Positions 25,735 to 39,082 are shown, counted from the first letter of the stretch. The stretch is 64,000 nt of DNA from Trileptium ribeirensis (GCA_030248225.1 JASANE010026734.1:1-64000), one strand, 5' to 3'. The notes: generated by a model from the letters alone, not told the origin. Made by a program: numbers and translations.

Positions 25735-26200
25735 GTCAAATCCAATTGGCTTTGGCATTTCCCAATTGAAAACGAGTCGATTTGACTACTACTTGCTCAG
25801 GGAAAGGTTGTTATAAGTGGGTCGACACCGAACGAGTTAGGCCTGAATTTGGCGCCAAAAATGTCATCTCTAATAGGGCTTATGGTGCTTCGCAGGACAT
25901 GGTACTTGCTTCATATTTCATTCGCCAGTAGTTACTTTTACTTAATGCCACACGTACAATAAATTTAATCATTTTAACTTAAATATATCAAATTTTATCT
26001 TAACGTTTGGTGATTGAAATATCAAGAAGAACCATGTTCTGCAACCCATTACAAGCAGGATTTAAAACGACAAATATGGCGCCAAAATACAGGCCTAACT
26101 AGTTCAGGATCAGCTGATATAAAACGAAATTTGTCTGGGCAAGTCGATTTATAAACGACTCGGTTTCAATCGCCAATAGTCAAAGGCGATTGGATTTGAC
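25735..26200. mobile_element. Fold-back (inverted-repeat) element, about 466 bp
   Basis: The left arm begins GTCAAATCCAATTGGC and the right arm ends GCGATTGGATTTGAC. Within both arms, in mirror order, lie an ATTGAAAACGAGTCG block, a TCGACT block, TTAGGCCTGAATTTGGCGCC (left) against GGCGCCAAAATACAGGCCTA (right), and ATTTGTC or ATGTC. Each arm is about 130-165 bp, separated by a central unique part. No open frame of note is inside, and I cannot identify a target-site duplication, so the superfamily is unknown. Confidence 0.75.
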
Positions 26201-29200
26201 ATCTCAAATCAAAACGAGACGTTTAATTCTAACCGTCTTTGTGGGCACAACTTGTAGTATTTCCCTAATAAGATCCTGTGGTAGTTAGAAACCCCGGAAA
26301 AATTTGATGTTACATTGTTGCACTTCCAGAATACTGGTATCTGCAGCAAAAGTTTGTTCAACGTTGTATTTACTAATACAACATGTAAACGAATTAAACA
26401 ATGAAAATACACATTAATGCTAGCAACGGTTTAGGTTTTAATTTATTTTCGGTGGGTTTTTCAAACCGCTGACAGACATTAAAAGAATTTGTTTTCACAC
26501 TTCATGTCTAACCTAGAAAATTTAAACATTTGAAATTTTATATTTTGAACTGATAAAGTAGATACATAAGTTCAGCCAAAGTTAATAATTGTGAGAGAGC
26601 TTAAGTTTGTTTAATAAATCAAGGCAATAACGTAAATATTAAAGATCCAAACAGTTTCCTAAAACAAATATTAACGCGATAGAGTTCATCTGTAATGATT
26701 AGGAAGAGGTTACCCTCACGTCTTTCATCCGGTTGATTAACAGATATTTGTGCAATAGATGAGTAATTTTTTTCCGATATATGGTTTGACACAACTATTT
26801 GTAACCGCTATGAATCGAAACATATGACTCGCCTGGTTAATTCTCAAACGGGATCTCAACAAAACTGCTTGTAATAATCATATTTAAACGTTTGGCTGAA
26901 TTGTAGTTTGGCCCAAGTAAATTTAGTTGTCACAAACTAAATGTAGACCATGTCGTTCTCGGTATACTTGGTCTCTAAGCCCTAGCCTTATCCTAAGCTT
27001 AAGTCCTTAGGAGCATCATTTTAAGCCCAAGTCTATGTCGCGGGGCTACGGTAGCCCGAACCGGCCAAACCAATCTGCTTATTTTTCTAGCATTACAGTT
27101 TATTGCAGATCAATGTTACTTGGACCTTTAGATGTATGCCCGAGGTAAAAAGGTACGTTTTGCGCTAAACTATCCTCTAATAGGTTGTATACCATGTCTT
27201 ATCTTGAGAAGATAATTTTAACTGAACTCTGCAAACCTACATGCCATAGTAATTGTGCTGCAATATCTGGAATTCCGCGCGAAAATGGTTAGAGCTACGC
27301 TATTGGAAATTTGAAAACAGCCAATTTATAACCCTTGTTTCTCATGTATCTATAGATGATGGTAACTTGAAACTTTTTGCTTTAGAAGGTAGGCGCCGAC
27401 ATCAAAAGTATGTGTTTTTCCAAACTCAATAGACTTTAATTTTATTAAAAGATTAGATTTCGAAGCTACATCTATGGATGTTATTCTTTTCCATAAAATT
27501 ACAAAAAGTGTCGGTTTGTAGCACAAATATTGTATTGTTCTAGTATTTCTACATACCACACGGCCGGATTAGCACAGACAAAGAACAAACTGGAACAACG
27601 TAACCTTATACACATATGTCAGCGGAAAACCAGATTTATTAAAAGACCTCGTTAATACCAGGCAAGTAAGCACCCACAGTTTTAAGAAAATACTGAGCTG
27701 TCAGTTGATTTCTTTAATCTGAACCTCGAAATATACTATAATTATAGTCTTTTGATCTGTTGTAACGGTCTGGTGCTTTAAGTGGAGCACAATGGTTTTA
27801 AATTTAAAATTAGATGATTATTGGAAACGACCACAATATATATTTGTATTTTCTACGCTGCAAATATATAAACTGTATACAGAATGTCGACATGTCTCTG
27901 TATATCGACATGTCTTTACCTTTGAGTCATGGGTGTCAATAAGGAGTTAAGAATGGCCTTTTGAAATTTAAAACAATCTCAAATATCATTATTTTGGGTT
28001 GAAGATTTATTAAAGACAAACCGATTTGACTTAAAATGTAACAGCGCTTGAAACCTATCAGATACCTATGATGTTTATTTTACTTTAGTAACGTCTTCAA
28101 ATAACGACCAAGTAAGTCGAGCGCAAAATGAACTGAAATCCTGATATAGTAATAGCGGTTCCGCTGATATTGCTGAATTTTTTATAATGTATTTGCATTT
28201 AGATTTCATATTTATAAGTTTGAAACCAGCCAAATATATCCATTTATGGCAGAATAAGGTACAAAATACACTATTTTAGAGCCAAAAATATATCAATATT
28301 GCCCTTACATTTGTTATTTGATAACGGCTGAATAGATTTATCTTTCAAGAAGCCCAAATTGAAGGGGAATGTATACCCTACAGCAAACGCATATGAAGGC
28401 AAAAAAGAATTCTTTGGATTAAAATCAGATCAGTTTTGCATAAGATTAGTCCAAAATATTTCAATTACCAATATTGTTGATTCAATAGGTAATGCACCGA
28501 CTAATATAGTATTTAACCACAGCTATTTATCGTAAAAAGTAACAAAGCTGAGTTCTTGACGCATTTTGTCTTATAGCTAGCTCTTCAAACGTAGGGGTAT
28601 GCAATTTCAGAGCCACCTGCAATTTGGAACACATGAAAAGCGCAGAATCCGCCCAGCGAAGCATAGGCGGGGATATATAATTTAAATAAAGTATTATAAT
28701 CAAAAACCCGAAAACTAAGCTACCAGAATATATACGCAATGGCAACTTGCAGAGAATATAGCAACTTCCAATTTTCTTGTATATATAAATCATTGCGGCA
28801 CCTATATGTGACGGTATCAACTAAAATACCATTTCACTGTTCGTGCATTAAACTTCAGCTAATTCTTTTTATTGTCAAAAAATTTTCATTTTAAATTTCA
28901 CATTTAATTTGACCGAAGAATCAACTATTTCATTTTTAGTACATGTACAAGCACCAATACAAAATGAAGCCTGATTAAAAATAGTTCGCGTGTGACAAGA
29001 GTGATATTTGTAAAACAAAAAAGTACATAAAAGGCCAGAATTCAACTATAAAATAATAGTAAAAAAATAATGAACCATATGCTGGTAATGCCGATTTTAT
29101 AAAAAATATAATTGATACAAAATTAGGCTTATTTTTATAAATTCTACAAACAGGGAAATCAAGTAAAAATTGTGTGGTTTTTAGTTAAGTAAAACAAATT

Positions 29201-30470
29201 ATTAACTACTCATTCATTGCAACGACCCTACGTAATTCAAGGTCGACTACATCATGCTATTGAGTTTTTGTCTAATAATAACGCATTTCGCAGCAAAAAA
29301 TAGGCATGCTCTTAAAATTGTTCTGAAATGTACGATTAATTCCTTATTGTATGTTGGCAATCAATTGGCCTCAGCTGGCATCGCAATGCGTTGCGTTAAC
29401 TAAGATTGTCGTGCGGTGTGCGTTTGCGCGTGCATTGTTACTCGTTCCTTTTCCGCGGTTTATTTAATCTTTCTTATCAGAATTTGTTTGAGATATTACT
29501 TTGCGAAACAATAAGATATGCAGTTGATGTTGTTGAGGAACCTCGCAATGCGAGCGAATAATAATGCGTGTGGAAACATATTCCATATAACAAACTCTGT
29601 GAATGTAATAATCCGCTATGCCTGCAGTTATAGGCTAAACTTTGATTACTCAAGGAATAGTCTCAGCTGTGATTGAGATTGAGCTTTTCATGTCCTAACT
29701 AAATTGTGTTTGGAGCAACATTATACAGATGCAAGCCATCGCCAGGTATTCAATCCGATTTACATCAATGTAAGTGACGTACGCAAGCCACTGAGCTGTA
29801 TAGATGATATTGCTAAGTTTCTCTTGGTGTATGTCTAAGATTCATCCATTATTTTCTTTGGATGTGTTACCACACAACAAACTTAGCTAATGCAATTCGC
29901 AGCGCACACAGGCATATTCGGCACCAGTCGGCATTAAAAGTGCAATTAAACACATGTCCAGTGCTTTGAGTAATGCATAAATCCTTGCAGTCGTAGAAAT
30001 CAGATTACATTTTTGGTGCTTAGAGGCGTTTATCATACTTTGCACGGCTTGCGACAAATTCCTAACGAAAATAGATATGAATCTCTTCAAAATACAACGG
30101 TCGTGGCATTACATAATCGTAATCAATGAGGAAATACATTTTACTAAAATATTTAAAATTGCTGCACTTGAATTTTTGTCCAATTTGCACCATATATCCT
30201 ACATCTTCCGCATACATGACAGTAATTTCCCACTACCGTAGATATTATGGCCTTGTACAATTATCTTACACATTACAATATTGGCGAAATGCTATCTATG
30301 TAATACATACCATTAGTACCGTTTATACATTGAGATGTTGGTGCACTGAGCATCATGTCTCACATGTTCTAATGAATTTTTAAGATCGTATAGCTTAAAA
30401 TGTATAAATGTATGTTTACGATAGTAAGAAATGACCGTTTGATTTGAAAAGTGCCTTGAGACCCACTTAC
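26201..30470. other. Intron sequence upstream of the 30471 donor's downstream exon
   Basis: AT-rich with no splice-bounded exon that I can defend. A CTAAGCTTAAGTCCTTAG patch near 26990 resembles the CTTAGGCTTAG-type strings at 44850 and 54890-54950. A minus-strand frame at 30090-29887 (67 codons) is less AT-biased than most but lacks good splice sites. A CpG-richer patch lies at 29385-29460. Confidence 0.4.
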
Positions 30471-30800
30471 CTTTAGCCTCGCTATCAAGCCGAACAATCT
30501 TATCATTCGATGGTCTCATCTGTTCGGTACTGTCGCTTAACAAGTGAACGGCTTCATGACGACTTCCACTACAATTGCCACAAATAGACCGCATACTATT
30601 CGGCGACGTAGAGCTGGAAAGACTTACTGACGTTCGCCGAACTGAATCGGAATGACCCCATGAGTCAATCGAGCGAGGTGTAGCATCTTCGGTACTCGTC
30701 GTGTAGCCGACTGAACGGCGAATAAACCGGAAACTGTCAGATGCTGTTGGATGCTTGGTCGGATCGTAATGTATCAACGATTTAATGACTTGCGTTTGAT
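30471..30800 (-). CDS. Internal exon, second readable block of the large minus-strand gene
   Basis: The acceptor AATGTTTTAG precedes ATCAAACG and the donor is CTAAAG followed by GTAAGTGG. The exon is 330 nt, phase 1 in and phase 1 out. Joined to the exon ending at 50666, the split codon becomes GAT and the junction reads APSDQDQTQVIKSLIHYDP. Joined onward, it gives AKESGVDRF. The 110-codon peptide is polar and Ser-rich. It contains SDSFRFIRRSVGY, then PRSIDSWGHSDSVRRTSVSL with likely basophilic-kinase-type RRxS sites, then a small CGNCSG patch and an acidic C-terminal part. No family is recognised. Base composition is clearly less AT-rich than the flanking introns, and the frame stays open across the whole exon. 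Confidence 0.82.
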
Positions 30801-30834
30801 CTAAAACATTTCTAGTACATTATATATGTTGATT

Positions 30835-31140
30835 TATTGGTGCTTTTATGTTATCCCCCAGCCTCCGTTTGCCCAAAATGGTCAGGTTCGGGAAATTTTG
30901 GTATTTTTGTGATTCTCGAGACCTCCCCGGATCATTTCGACCAAAAAATCGAATTTTTAAAATTTTAGAATTATTTCGATTTTTTCGGGTCCGAGGTACC
31001 CAAATTTTTTTCTGAAAAATTGGACTTTTACCCACCATTTGACGCGGCTTGACGAGCTGAATAGAATGGTGTTATTTTTAACGAGATTCGGTAACGGTGT
31101 CATAAGTTATGGCCCAAAACTGGTCAATTAGTGAGCCTCT
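30835..31140. repeat. Dispersed repeat related to arms at 44930 and 54511
   Basis: Contains a GACCAAAAAATCGAATTTTT block, a TTTTTTCGGGTCC block, GGTACCCAAATTTTTTTC, CTTGACGAGCTGAATAGAAT and a GGTGTCATAAGTTATGGCCC part. The same ordered blocks (GGTACC next to a T-run, GAGCTGA.TAGA, GGT.CC) occur at 44930-45110 and in both arms of the fold-back element at 54511-55310. It sits only about 35 bp upstream of the 30800 exon start on the minus strand. Confidence 0.6.
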
Positions 31141-34100
31141 CAGCCTCCGATAGTTTATTTAATTAAACATCAGCATATTAGTACAGTTATCATATTGATT
31201 AAATTTATATTTCACTACTATTCCTTAGCATAGTGGTGTATCAGATATTTGAGTGAAGAAAAACTTTTATTATGTGAGTTTCTGTTACAGTGCATAATGG
31301 TGCATATTTGGTGAAATGTAGCAGTGTCACTATAACTCAACATAGGGTTAGACAGCTATTACACGCTGCAGAAAAAAGAGATAGATATAATGGTAAACTT
31401 TTGAAGCGTTAACATTGCTTTCGTGTTTGCTCAAACAGTACTTTATGGGCTGTATATATAATTCCCAATTTATGCCACATTTGACTTCCATATGTGTTAG
31501 AGACCGCTCACCATTCGCAAATGCCCTAATGCAAACAAACTTTTCGTTTTTTTTCTAGTTTGCGACCTTTGACATATAAACCACAAACTCAAAATGTCCA
31601 CTGAAATTTGCCCAGTTAAAAATAAAATTACCCAGTATACATGTACCGACCCTCATAATCGAGTAGCATAGCATTTGAAAAAGCGCGGGAGTTTCTACAT
31701 ATTTGGTGGTCGGAAAAACTCATGACCTCTTCAAAATACTCTTTTTAGCAAATGTACGTAGGTGTCACGATAGCTACCTACCAAGACGACCAATGACAGA
31801 CGTGTGCGTTGGAAGTAATTTTGTTTTAGCCATTACCTCCTGTGACGTGCTTATGTAACGCAGATAAATGGTTTTGTTGAAAAAAATCATGACAGTGCTG
31901 TATTTTCAAACTGGACATCCAGTTAAATTTTTCAAGGCTTTACCCACATTGTCTTGGTGTAAACAGTTCCTTCAATTTTTTTGCATTTTCTCTTGAAAAA
32001 AATAAGCAAGCACTGCCAATGCAAGTTGGAATCGGTAGTGCGCTAAAATTGAAAAAAAAACACTTGAATTCCGACAACTATACCTAGACAATCGGTGCTA
32101 ACAATAGGGTTACCGTTTACCTATAATAACGAGGTAATTCTTTTGTTACCTCGCAGATGCTGTTTTTTGCTTTGATTTATATTTGTTTTAAACCACCATA
32201 ATGTTTCTACGAGCAAGCTGCCTCTGACATTGATTGATATGTAATTCAGAAGGAATTCTTATTAGTATATAGTGGAAAAACATCTACTATATATTTACAC
32301 AAAAATTTGTATTACCATATAGTTGATTTTATTTCATATGGGAAATTAATTCTTAATGATTAGGTTAAATGACTTGTGGTATCAGGGCTTGTAATGGTAT
32401 ATAATGCGGCATTGTAGTATGACTGCGTTTGCATGAAGCTAGCGCTTGTTCTATATAGCCTGAAAATCCCTGTTTATAATCATTTTATTTGTTGTAATTC
32501 AGAGAAAATCGAATCATCAAGAACAAGTTCTACGCAATGTAACTATAGCAAAACTTTAGTTATCAGTAGCTTATACATTTTGACTATGTTTACTTAGCAT
32601 CATTTCATTATTTATTAGCCATGAGATAAAAGCTTATTAAACTTAACATATTTATTAAAGCAAAAAGTTTGTTTCATGTGCGTTTTCTTTATTTCTTAGC
32701 ACATTTGCAGAAATGTAATAAAGCGAAACGTTTTCGCATATGTCAGTAATATTGCGTTTTAAATATAATAATAAATCGTGGACGGGTTCAAAATGTCTGG
32801 GCGCTACTACACAAATTGTGGGTTCATCTTAACTAGCGACCTTCTGTTAGTCAAGAATGGGACTCCGGGCCACACCTCTTCTTGCTGCACCCGTGTATCT
32901 AGTAGTATTTATTTGGCATCACCATTGGGTTTTCTAACACAGCAGGTAATTAAAGCCGTTAATTATTACGAGTAATTTATTACTAGCTTGCAATTTTTAG
33001 CTAATTAATCGCGTGGACAACTAAAGAGTTTTTTATGAGCACATTTGGCAATTTTATGTGAATTTAAAAAAAATGTCAAAAAATTTTGAAAACGCAAAAA
33101 AATATGCATTTCTGTTACGATATTGCTGAATGAAGTTAGTCTAGCAAGTGGATCACACTGTTACCTGGTTACGACACTAATCAACGAACTTACCATAACA
33201 GCGGCCATCATTGCAAAACGGGAAAGTATTAACAGGTTTTTCTAACCCTCAAACTATCTGTAACTAAGTGATCAAGTTGCGAAGCACAAGTAATAATTTA
33301 TCTGTACACTCTATGTCACTATCCTTATTCTGGTTCTAAGTTTACATGTTGCGCATATGAATCAGGGACGTACCCAGGATTTTGTTATCGCACAAGGAAA
33401 CGGACCCAGGCAACCTTATTTTGGGGCCACATCTAAACAAAGATATGTGGGACTATGTTTATAACTAAAGGTAGACCTAATGTGTGTGTTGTTACCTGCT
33501 TTCCTAAAAAACTAGGAGACCCAGAAAGCTTATTCCAGTTCGTTATGGTCCGAAATTCTAATCTTTTGACGAACTGGTCAAGTAGGAGCAGAATTATAGG
33601 GTGAAGTTCATATCAGAATGAATTATCTAACTTTTGATAGCCAAAATTTTTAAAGTAAGAACTTCTTGTAATATTACCGCAATATTTACTCAAGATCAAC
33701 TGTTTTGGACGAATGTTGCCCTCAGCATAAAATCCTGAAACCACACAGCCAATAATGTATCTTGGAGCAAAGCATAGTCATTATTCATTGGATTTCACTT
33801 AGTAAGGAAGCAGACAAGCTAACAAAATTAATAAAGTCATGACAGCCTATTTAAAGTTATAATTTGTCATGGCTTTATTCTCAGACTAATAATATTTTAC
33901 TCTTAGACTGAAGGAATTTGGCTTATTCGCAAAATTAATATATTATGACTAGCAACGAACAGGACGAACAAACTTTGTGACTTTGTGGTCTAACAGATTA
34001 TTTCAGGATTGCACTATGGCAATTCACCTTAGTTTGGCAGCTCCTCTCGCCCATATTATATTTTAAGTGTTCAACCGGCCTTAATGGCTTATGGCTTAAT

Positions 34101-34579
34101 TAATTAGGATGTAGTTTTTTGCTTCAAAGAAAGGCGCAACAAGATATTTTAAATCATAATTTTGTGTTAGCTACCGCATGCAGACTATAACTGATCTAGT
34201 TCCGGCAAGAGCGTAATAGGGAAAAGTATGACACTTTCCTGTACTCTAATGTAAACCCGTGTTGGATTACACGGACGTTTTCAACCTGACCCCCATGATT
34301 TCCGTTGGGTTCATCACACAAACACGCCCTACGTTCTGCGAGGAGGTATCTCGGACCCCTTCATTTTGTGGGAGATGGGGTAGGTCGGACCACCAGTTTT
34401 GAGGGAGGTCGGTTGAGCCGGTATCTGCTTATAAACTGACCTTACTCAAAACTGGGGGTCTGAACTATTGCCCCACAGTATGAGGGCGAACTGCTGCCCT
34501 TTTTAGAACGGTATTCAGAGTGACCCCCTCGCCTGAGCCATTGTCGATTCCGTGGTTTCCAATCTAGCGTTATGAATTT
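31141..34579. other. Intron sequence with a solitary hAT-like end
   Basis: No gene. CAGGGACGTACCCAGGATTT at 33363 looks like a hAT terminal repeat of the 14735 type, but no matching right end is visible nearby, so it is a truncated copy. The C- and G-richer part 34280-34540 is a likely repeat scrap leading into the tandem array at 34580. Confidence 0.45.
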
Positions 34580-35170
34580 GTTGCATTCTTGACGGTTATG
34601 AATGCTTTCAAGGTTGCTGAAAATGACGATGTTAATTTAGGTGCGTGTATTTGTGACTGATGTAGTTTTTTGGAATGGTACTGCATCCCATGGGACCCCC
34701 TCTCTGGAGCTACAAGTGATTCCATTATTTTCTACCCAATATTGTTGCATTCATAGCTATAAAGGTTTTTGAGGACGCTGAAAACGGTGAGATTTGCTTG
34801 AATGTATATGTGGCCGATGTAAATTTTTTGGAGAGGTCTGTATACCATGAGAGTCCGCCGTTGTGCTGCGCATAATTCCGTGAACTTCAGTCAAATGTAT
34901 TAATTTGTAGCATTTGCGGTTATAAAGATTTTCGAAGATGCTCAAAAAGCTGAGATGATTTATTTGAATGTATCTGTGACCAATGTACCGTTTTGGCATG
35001 ATACTGTATGCTCTCAAGAACCCTTTAATATTTGCATAATTCTTTGAATTTCAGTCTAATGCTGAATTTCTCAAATCTGCAAACAAAAAAATTTTCGAGG
35101 CGGTCGAGAATGACCAGCTGAATCGTTCCAAACGTATCTGTGATTATAAACACTGCTGACTCGTGGTACT
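34580..35170. repeat. Four diverged tandem units, period about 162 bp
   Basis: Units start at about 34580, 34744, 34905 and 35067. Each has a TTGCATT or TTGTAGCATT start, a GGTTATAAAG-like block, TTTTCGAGGATGCTGAAAAT variants, a TGAATGTATCTGTGAC variant, an ATGTA..TTTTGG block and a GGTACTGTAT/CATG.GA variant. The units are well diverged, so this is an old array. No open frame spans it. Confidence 0.65.
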
Positions 35171-36053
35171 GCTCGCTGCGCAACCGTGGGTTGACCCCTT
35201 CTAGTATAATTCTACTCTATTGGTTTTCTGCTGACCACAAGACTTCTTTTTAGCTTAGCACAAGTATTGCTACAAGAAGTTTTTTAAATCTGTTCAAACA
35301 CAGCACACCATTGTACTAAAAATAATTATGACAAGGTTAAAACTTGGTGCAAATGCAATAAAACAACGAGTTTTTAAAACACATTCGGCGCATCAAAATA
35401 AATCGAAATTAAGTTTCGAACATTTCCAGCGGCGGCAAGTTCGTATTCGTCCCGTTGAACAAGTTGAGCTACCAGCTGTTGCTTAACTGTTAAAGGCAGT
35501 GACATTATAGAAAAGATGAGCTTGCGGCTGCTAAAAGTAGTGTAGCTATAGAAAAACTAATAGGAACAGCGACCTGAAAATGCAGAAACAATTTCAGGTT
35601 TAGGATTGATTGAGGACATGTGAGCAAAAATAGGGTGCAGGATCTTTTATTTTTGGACAGAAACAGACCGCAAGGCAACGTCTCCACATTTGAGAATTAT
35701 ACTGCGCTCCTGATCCCCGCCGAAATGTTGACATACATTTTACAATAGCTTACATAGTTCGCACGGAAATCTTGGCTAAGCAAAGCCATGGATCTTGTAA
35801 TGCTTGTACCGAACTTGAATGATTTTTCACAGGTTCACATACGATCGACATATTTATGCTTCGAAACACCATGAGCCATAAACCTTTTTACCGGATGCAT
35901 GTTATGATAGCATATATTACCGTCCAAACGAGTGTATGAGTTCTAAAGTCAAAATATAGTTAGCAACAATTTTTACTAGTTTTTCCACGATAAAAGGTAG
36001 CTTTGTAAACTTGAACGCCGTCGATGTCCACCAATAAATAAAACTACGAGTCG
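35171..36053. other. Intron sequence, nothing recognised
   Basis: AT-rich with no repeats or frames of note. A 60-codon minus-strand frame at 35687-35505 is probably fortuitous. Confidence 0.4.
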
Positions 36054-36755
36054 ATGATAGTCGACTCTGCTGAAGACTTTGACATTCCTCGGCATTTCAT
36101 TGTTTCCAGCCGCGGTACATCGCGATCACTTTCCCCATTACCCCCAAGGTTTATGGCAAACCAAGTGGGTTATACACATGATTACCCCACCCATGTTCTT
36201 GGACCACCACATCCAGAGTCCACCCACGTTCTTGGGCAACCAACCTATACCCCACCCATGATCATGATTCACTGAATTTACACCCACCCATGTTCATGGA
36301 CCACATTTGCAGTGGGTTTCACGCCGATTACATGGACCACTTATTCAGACACCCAGGTTCATAGACCACTTTTTCATTTTTTAAAAAATTTCCGAAAAAT
36401 CAAATGTGGTCCATAAACATGGGGCTCTGAAAAACTGTTCTATGAACATGGGTGGGGTGTAAATTTAGTGGTCCATAAACATGGATGGGTATAGGTTGGT
36501 GGTCCAAGAACATGGTTGCGGTGTGTATGGGGTGGTCCAACAACACAGTATGGGCTGGACGTGGTCGTCCAAGAACACAGTATGGGCCGGACGTGGTCGT
36601 CCAAGAACATGAGTGGGCTGCTCATGTTTATGACCCGCTTGGTGGGTCATAAACCTGTAGGTAAAAAATCACAAACCGTGAAAATACCGCGACGTACCAC
36701 GGACAAAAAACGGAAAGCTGATGAGTGTACACTCTTCAGTAGAGTCGACTATCAT
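36054..36755. mobile_element. Fold-back element of 702 bp with internal CATGTTCTTGGACCAC repeats
   Basis: The left end ATGATAGTCGACTCTGCTGA and the right end TCAGTAGAGTCGACTATCAT are inverted repeats differing at one position. TCG flanks both sides (36051-36053 and 36756-36758), possibly a 3-bp target duplication. The inner arms mirror each other too (GGTTTATGGCAAACCAAGTG on the left against a CTTGGTGGGTCATAAACC stretch on the right). Between them, variants of CATGTTCTTGGACCACC repeat many times on the left strand and inverted on the right, so the element can fold into a long hairpin. The 60-84 codon frames inside are made of this repeat. A truncated relative lies at 45563-45845. Superfamily unknown. 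Confidence 0.8.
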
Positions 36756-38885
36756 TCGCTTTTGCTATAATGAATACAGGCATATGTCCTATTTCCATTA
36801 CGCAAGATATATATAAGCGTAAGTCAGACAAGATTACGAAACGCCTGACGACAGGTACCTAGACCAGACCCCTAAGACAAGGAAATTAAATTCCGGTTTT
36901 AGAACAGACGTGCAAACATTAAGCTATCTTCTACTTAGTGTAGCTGTCTAAGCGTTACAAAGCTTGCAGTTTTAACTAACTGAGAAAATAAAGTCTATTG
37001 AAAGACTAGGCAGTGCCTGCAGCTCGTCAGGTCCGTTCCGGCACAACAAGAACACTTCTCAATTATGTTTAATTGTATCTATTCCTAGAAGTGCAATAGC
37101 TTACAGCTCTAGATAGCAATTATTTATATTTTGCAGCTTCGATGATTATATCACACAGAGAAACAACACTGACACTATTTAATTGAACAGCATTGTTATA
37201 GCCTTAAACTTTACCGCGAACAACAAACTAATTTGTTAGAATTTTGTCTATTGTATGCAATTTTAGGTAGAAGAGTAACAAAGCCTAATTAAGTTTGGAG
37301 ATTTTTGAATTTTAGTTTATAACTATAAATAATAAGTAAGCATTTCATATGAATATATAGTTCAACAACCAGCAAACGCGGAAGGTTACAAGTTCAATTC
37401 TATATAACAACAAGGTTTCCATAACGGTGCTGAAGGCGAAAGAAAATACTACTAAATTTAACTCATTACTGCTCAATCATGGAATAAGATGTACAGCGCT
37501 AAATCAATGACATATATATTTCCATGACCTAATGAAGTTTTCGGTTTGCTGCAATTTAGTCATCTTATTTCTGCTTGAGATTCGAGAATTGAGGAGGACT
37601 AAACTAACTGAAATTCTGAATAAAGCACGCTCATTTTGTTGCAAGCTGAGATATACTGGAGAACAATGATTACAATATTAAGTAAGTTAATGTGGCGTTA
37701 CTACATCACTGATTACAGTTAATTCCAAGCATTCATTAGCTGAAGGGCATATGCTAATTTTAAACGGCTGAAGCACAAATGAGCAGTTACATGTATATAT
37801 CTAATTAGTCAGCTAGTCATGCAAGTCTAAATAATAAGAACACAACAACATGAATCTAGTAACAAGTCAGAGTACATTTTGCCGTGTTGACCTGTAAATT
37901 GACGAGAATTTAAAGCTGTCTGCACTAACTATAGTCATTTTTCGAATCACTTCTAACGAAATTTGTATGTAATATGGCTCCAAAAAGATTTAATTGCTGA
38001 GCTTTCCCCGTATGGAACCCGAGGCTAAATCCCAAACTACCTGGCAATTTCATATAAACATTCTTTTTTCAAAGAAATTTGTAACTACTGCGTTTAATCA
38101 GAGCGAAGAAAATCAGTTGTCGTTCTGATCAGTTATTAATTGTATATTATCAAACATCTAGTATATATTATATTGAACATATAATTGGATGTTGTATATA
38201 TTTGTTTCTTAGATAGAATTTTGCAGTTCAATTCGAGTTTAATTTGTTGTAACCTTATTGAAAGTTACCGAAACCGAAACCTTACTGAAGTTTAAGATGA
38301 TACAAATGATATATAGAATATAAATATCTAAATTAAAATTATGCGTGATATAAAATATATTCAGTACTGTTTTTGCTACACTAAGCAGTAAGTTTTCACT
38401 TATGTTAAAGTCCCCATATGAGCCTTATACGAAGCGTAAAACTTGGTTGAAGGTTTTTAGCCACCCCAACTGCCGTTATAAGGTGTTCTTGTTTTTCGAA
38501 TTTTCGAATCAACGTCCGTCGCCTAAAGGTGATATGAGCCCAAATCAGATACTCAATAGTGGCCGTTAGATTCGCAATTTGACTTTTGTTTAATAGGACT
38601 AAAACCGATAATAAAGCATTAAAACGAACGGGTACTAAACAATCTCAATAGATGTGGAATAAAATTATCAAATGCAACAAAAACTCAAAAGTGGCATACT
38701 CTGTCATGCTTGATAGGCCCTGCAATTCTGCATTCGAAATTGTAAGGAAATTCTTTCTAGGTTCGATAACAAGTTAAATAATCTTTATCTATTAAAGCTT
38801 CTAAGGTATACGATTTAAAACTCAAAGGTACATTATAAATGGTACTTCCTTATAATGTATGTATACAGTATCCACCAAAATGAAT
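36756..38885. other. Intron sequence, nothing recognised
   Basis: Uniformly AT-rich, with no open frame, repeat or splice-bounded exon that I can support. Confidence 0.4.
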
Positions 38886-39082
38886 GTTGCTCACTCGAGA
38901 GTCGCTGGCGACTCGCTCGAAACTCGCTTGCAAAAAATTTGTTCTAAAAATAGAATTTATTATGAATTTAAATAGTTTCGGAATTTCGAGCGAACCACTC
39001 ACTCGAAACTCGCTAGCGTTTCGCTGTCGGCTCGCTCGAGACTTGCTGGCGACTCGCTCGACATCACTCGCTCGAAATGCGA
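38886..39082. repeat. CTCGCTCGAAACTCGCT-type short-motif cluster
   Basis: Two blocks (38889-38932 and 38996-39079) are built from variants of CTCGCTCGAAACTCGCT and TCGCTGGCGACTCGCTCGA, separated by about 60 bp of AT-rich sequence. TCGCTGGCGA and CTCGAG-type strings make local palindromes. The CpG content is far above that of the surroundings. An 81-codon plus-strand frame (38884-39129) reads through it and owes its Ser/Leu/Arg/Ala composition to the repeat. Confidence 0.6.

Noticed and set aside
29887..30090. Minus-strand frame as an extra exon of the large gene
   Set aside because: It is adjacent to the real exon at 30471, but both candidate splice borders are poor and the exon at 13468 already fits 30471 in phase.
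33363..33382. A third complete hAT element
   Set aside because: Only a left-type end (CAGGGACGTACCCAGG) is present. No inverse end or target duplication was found downstream.
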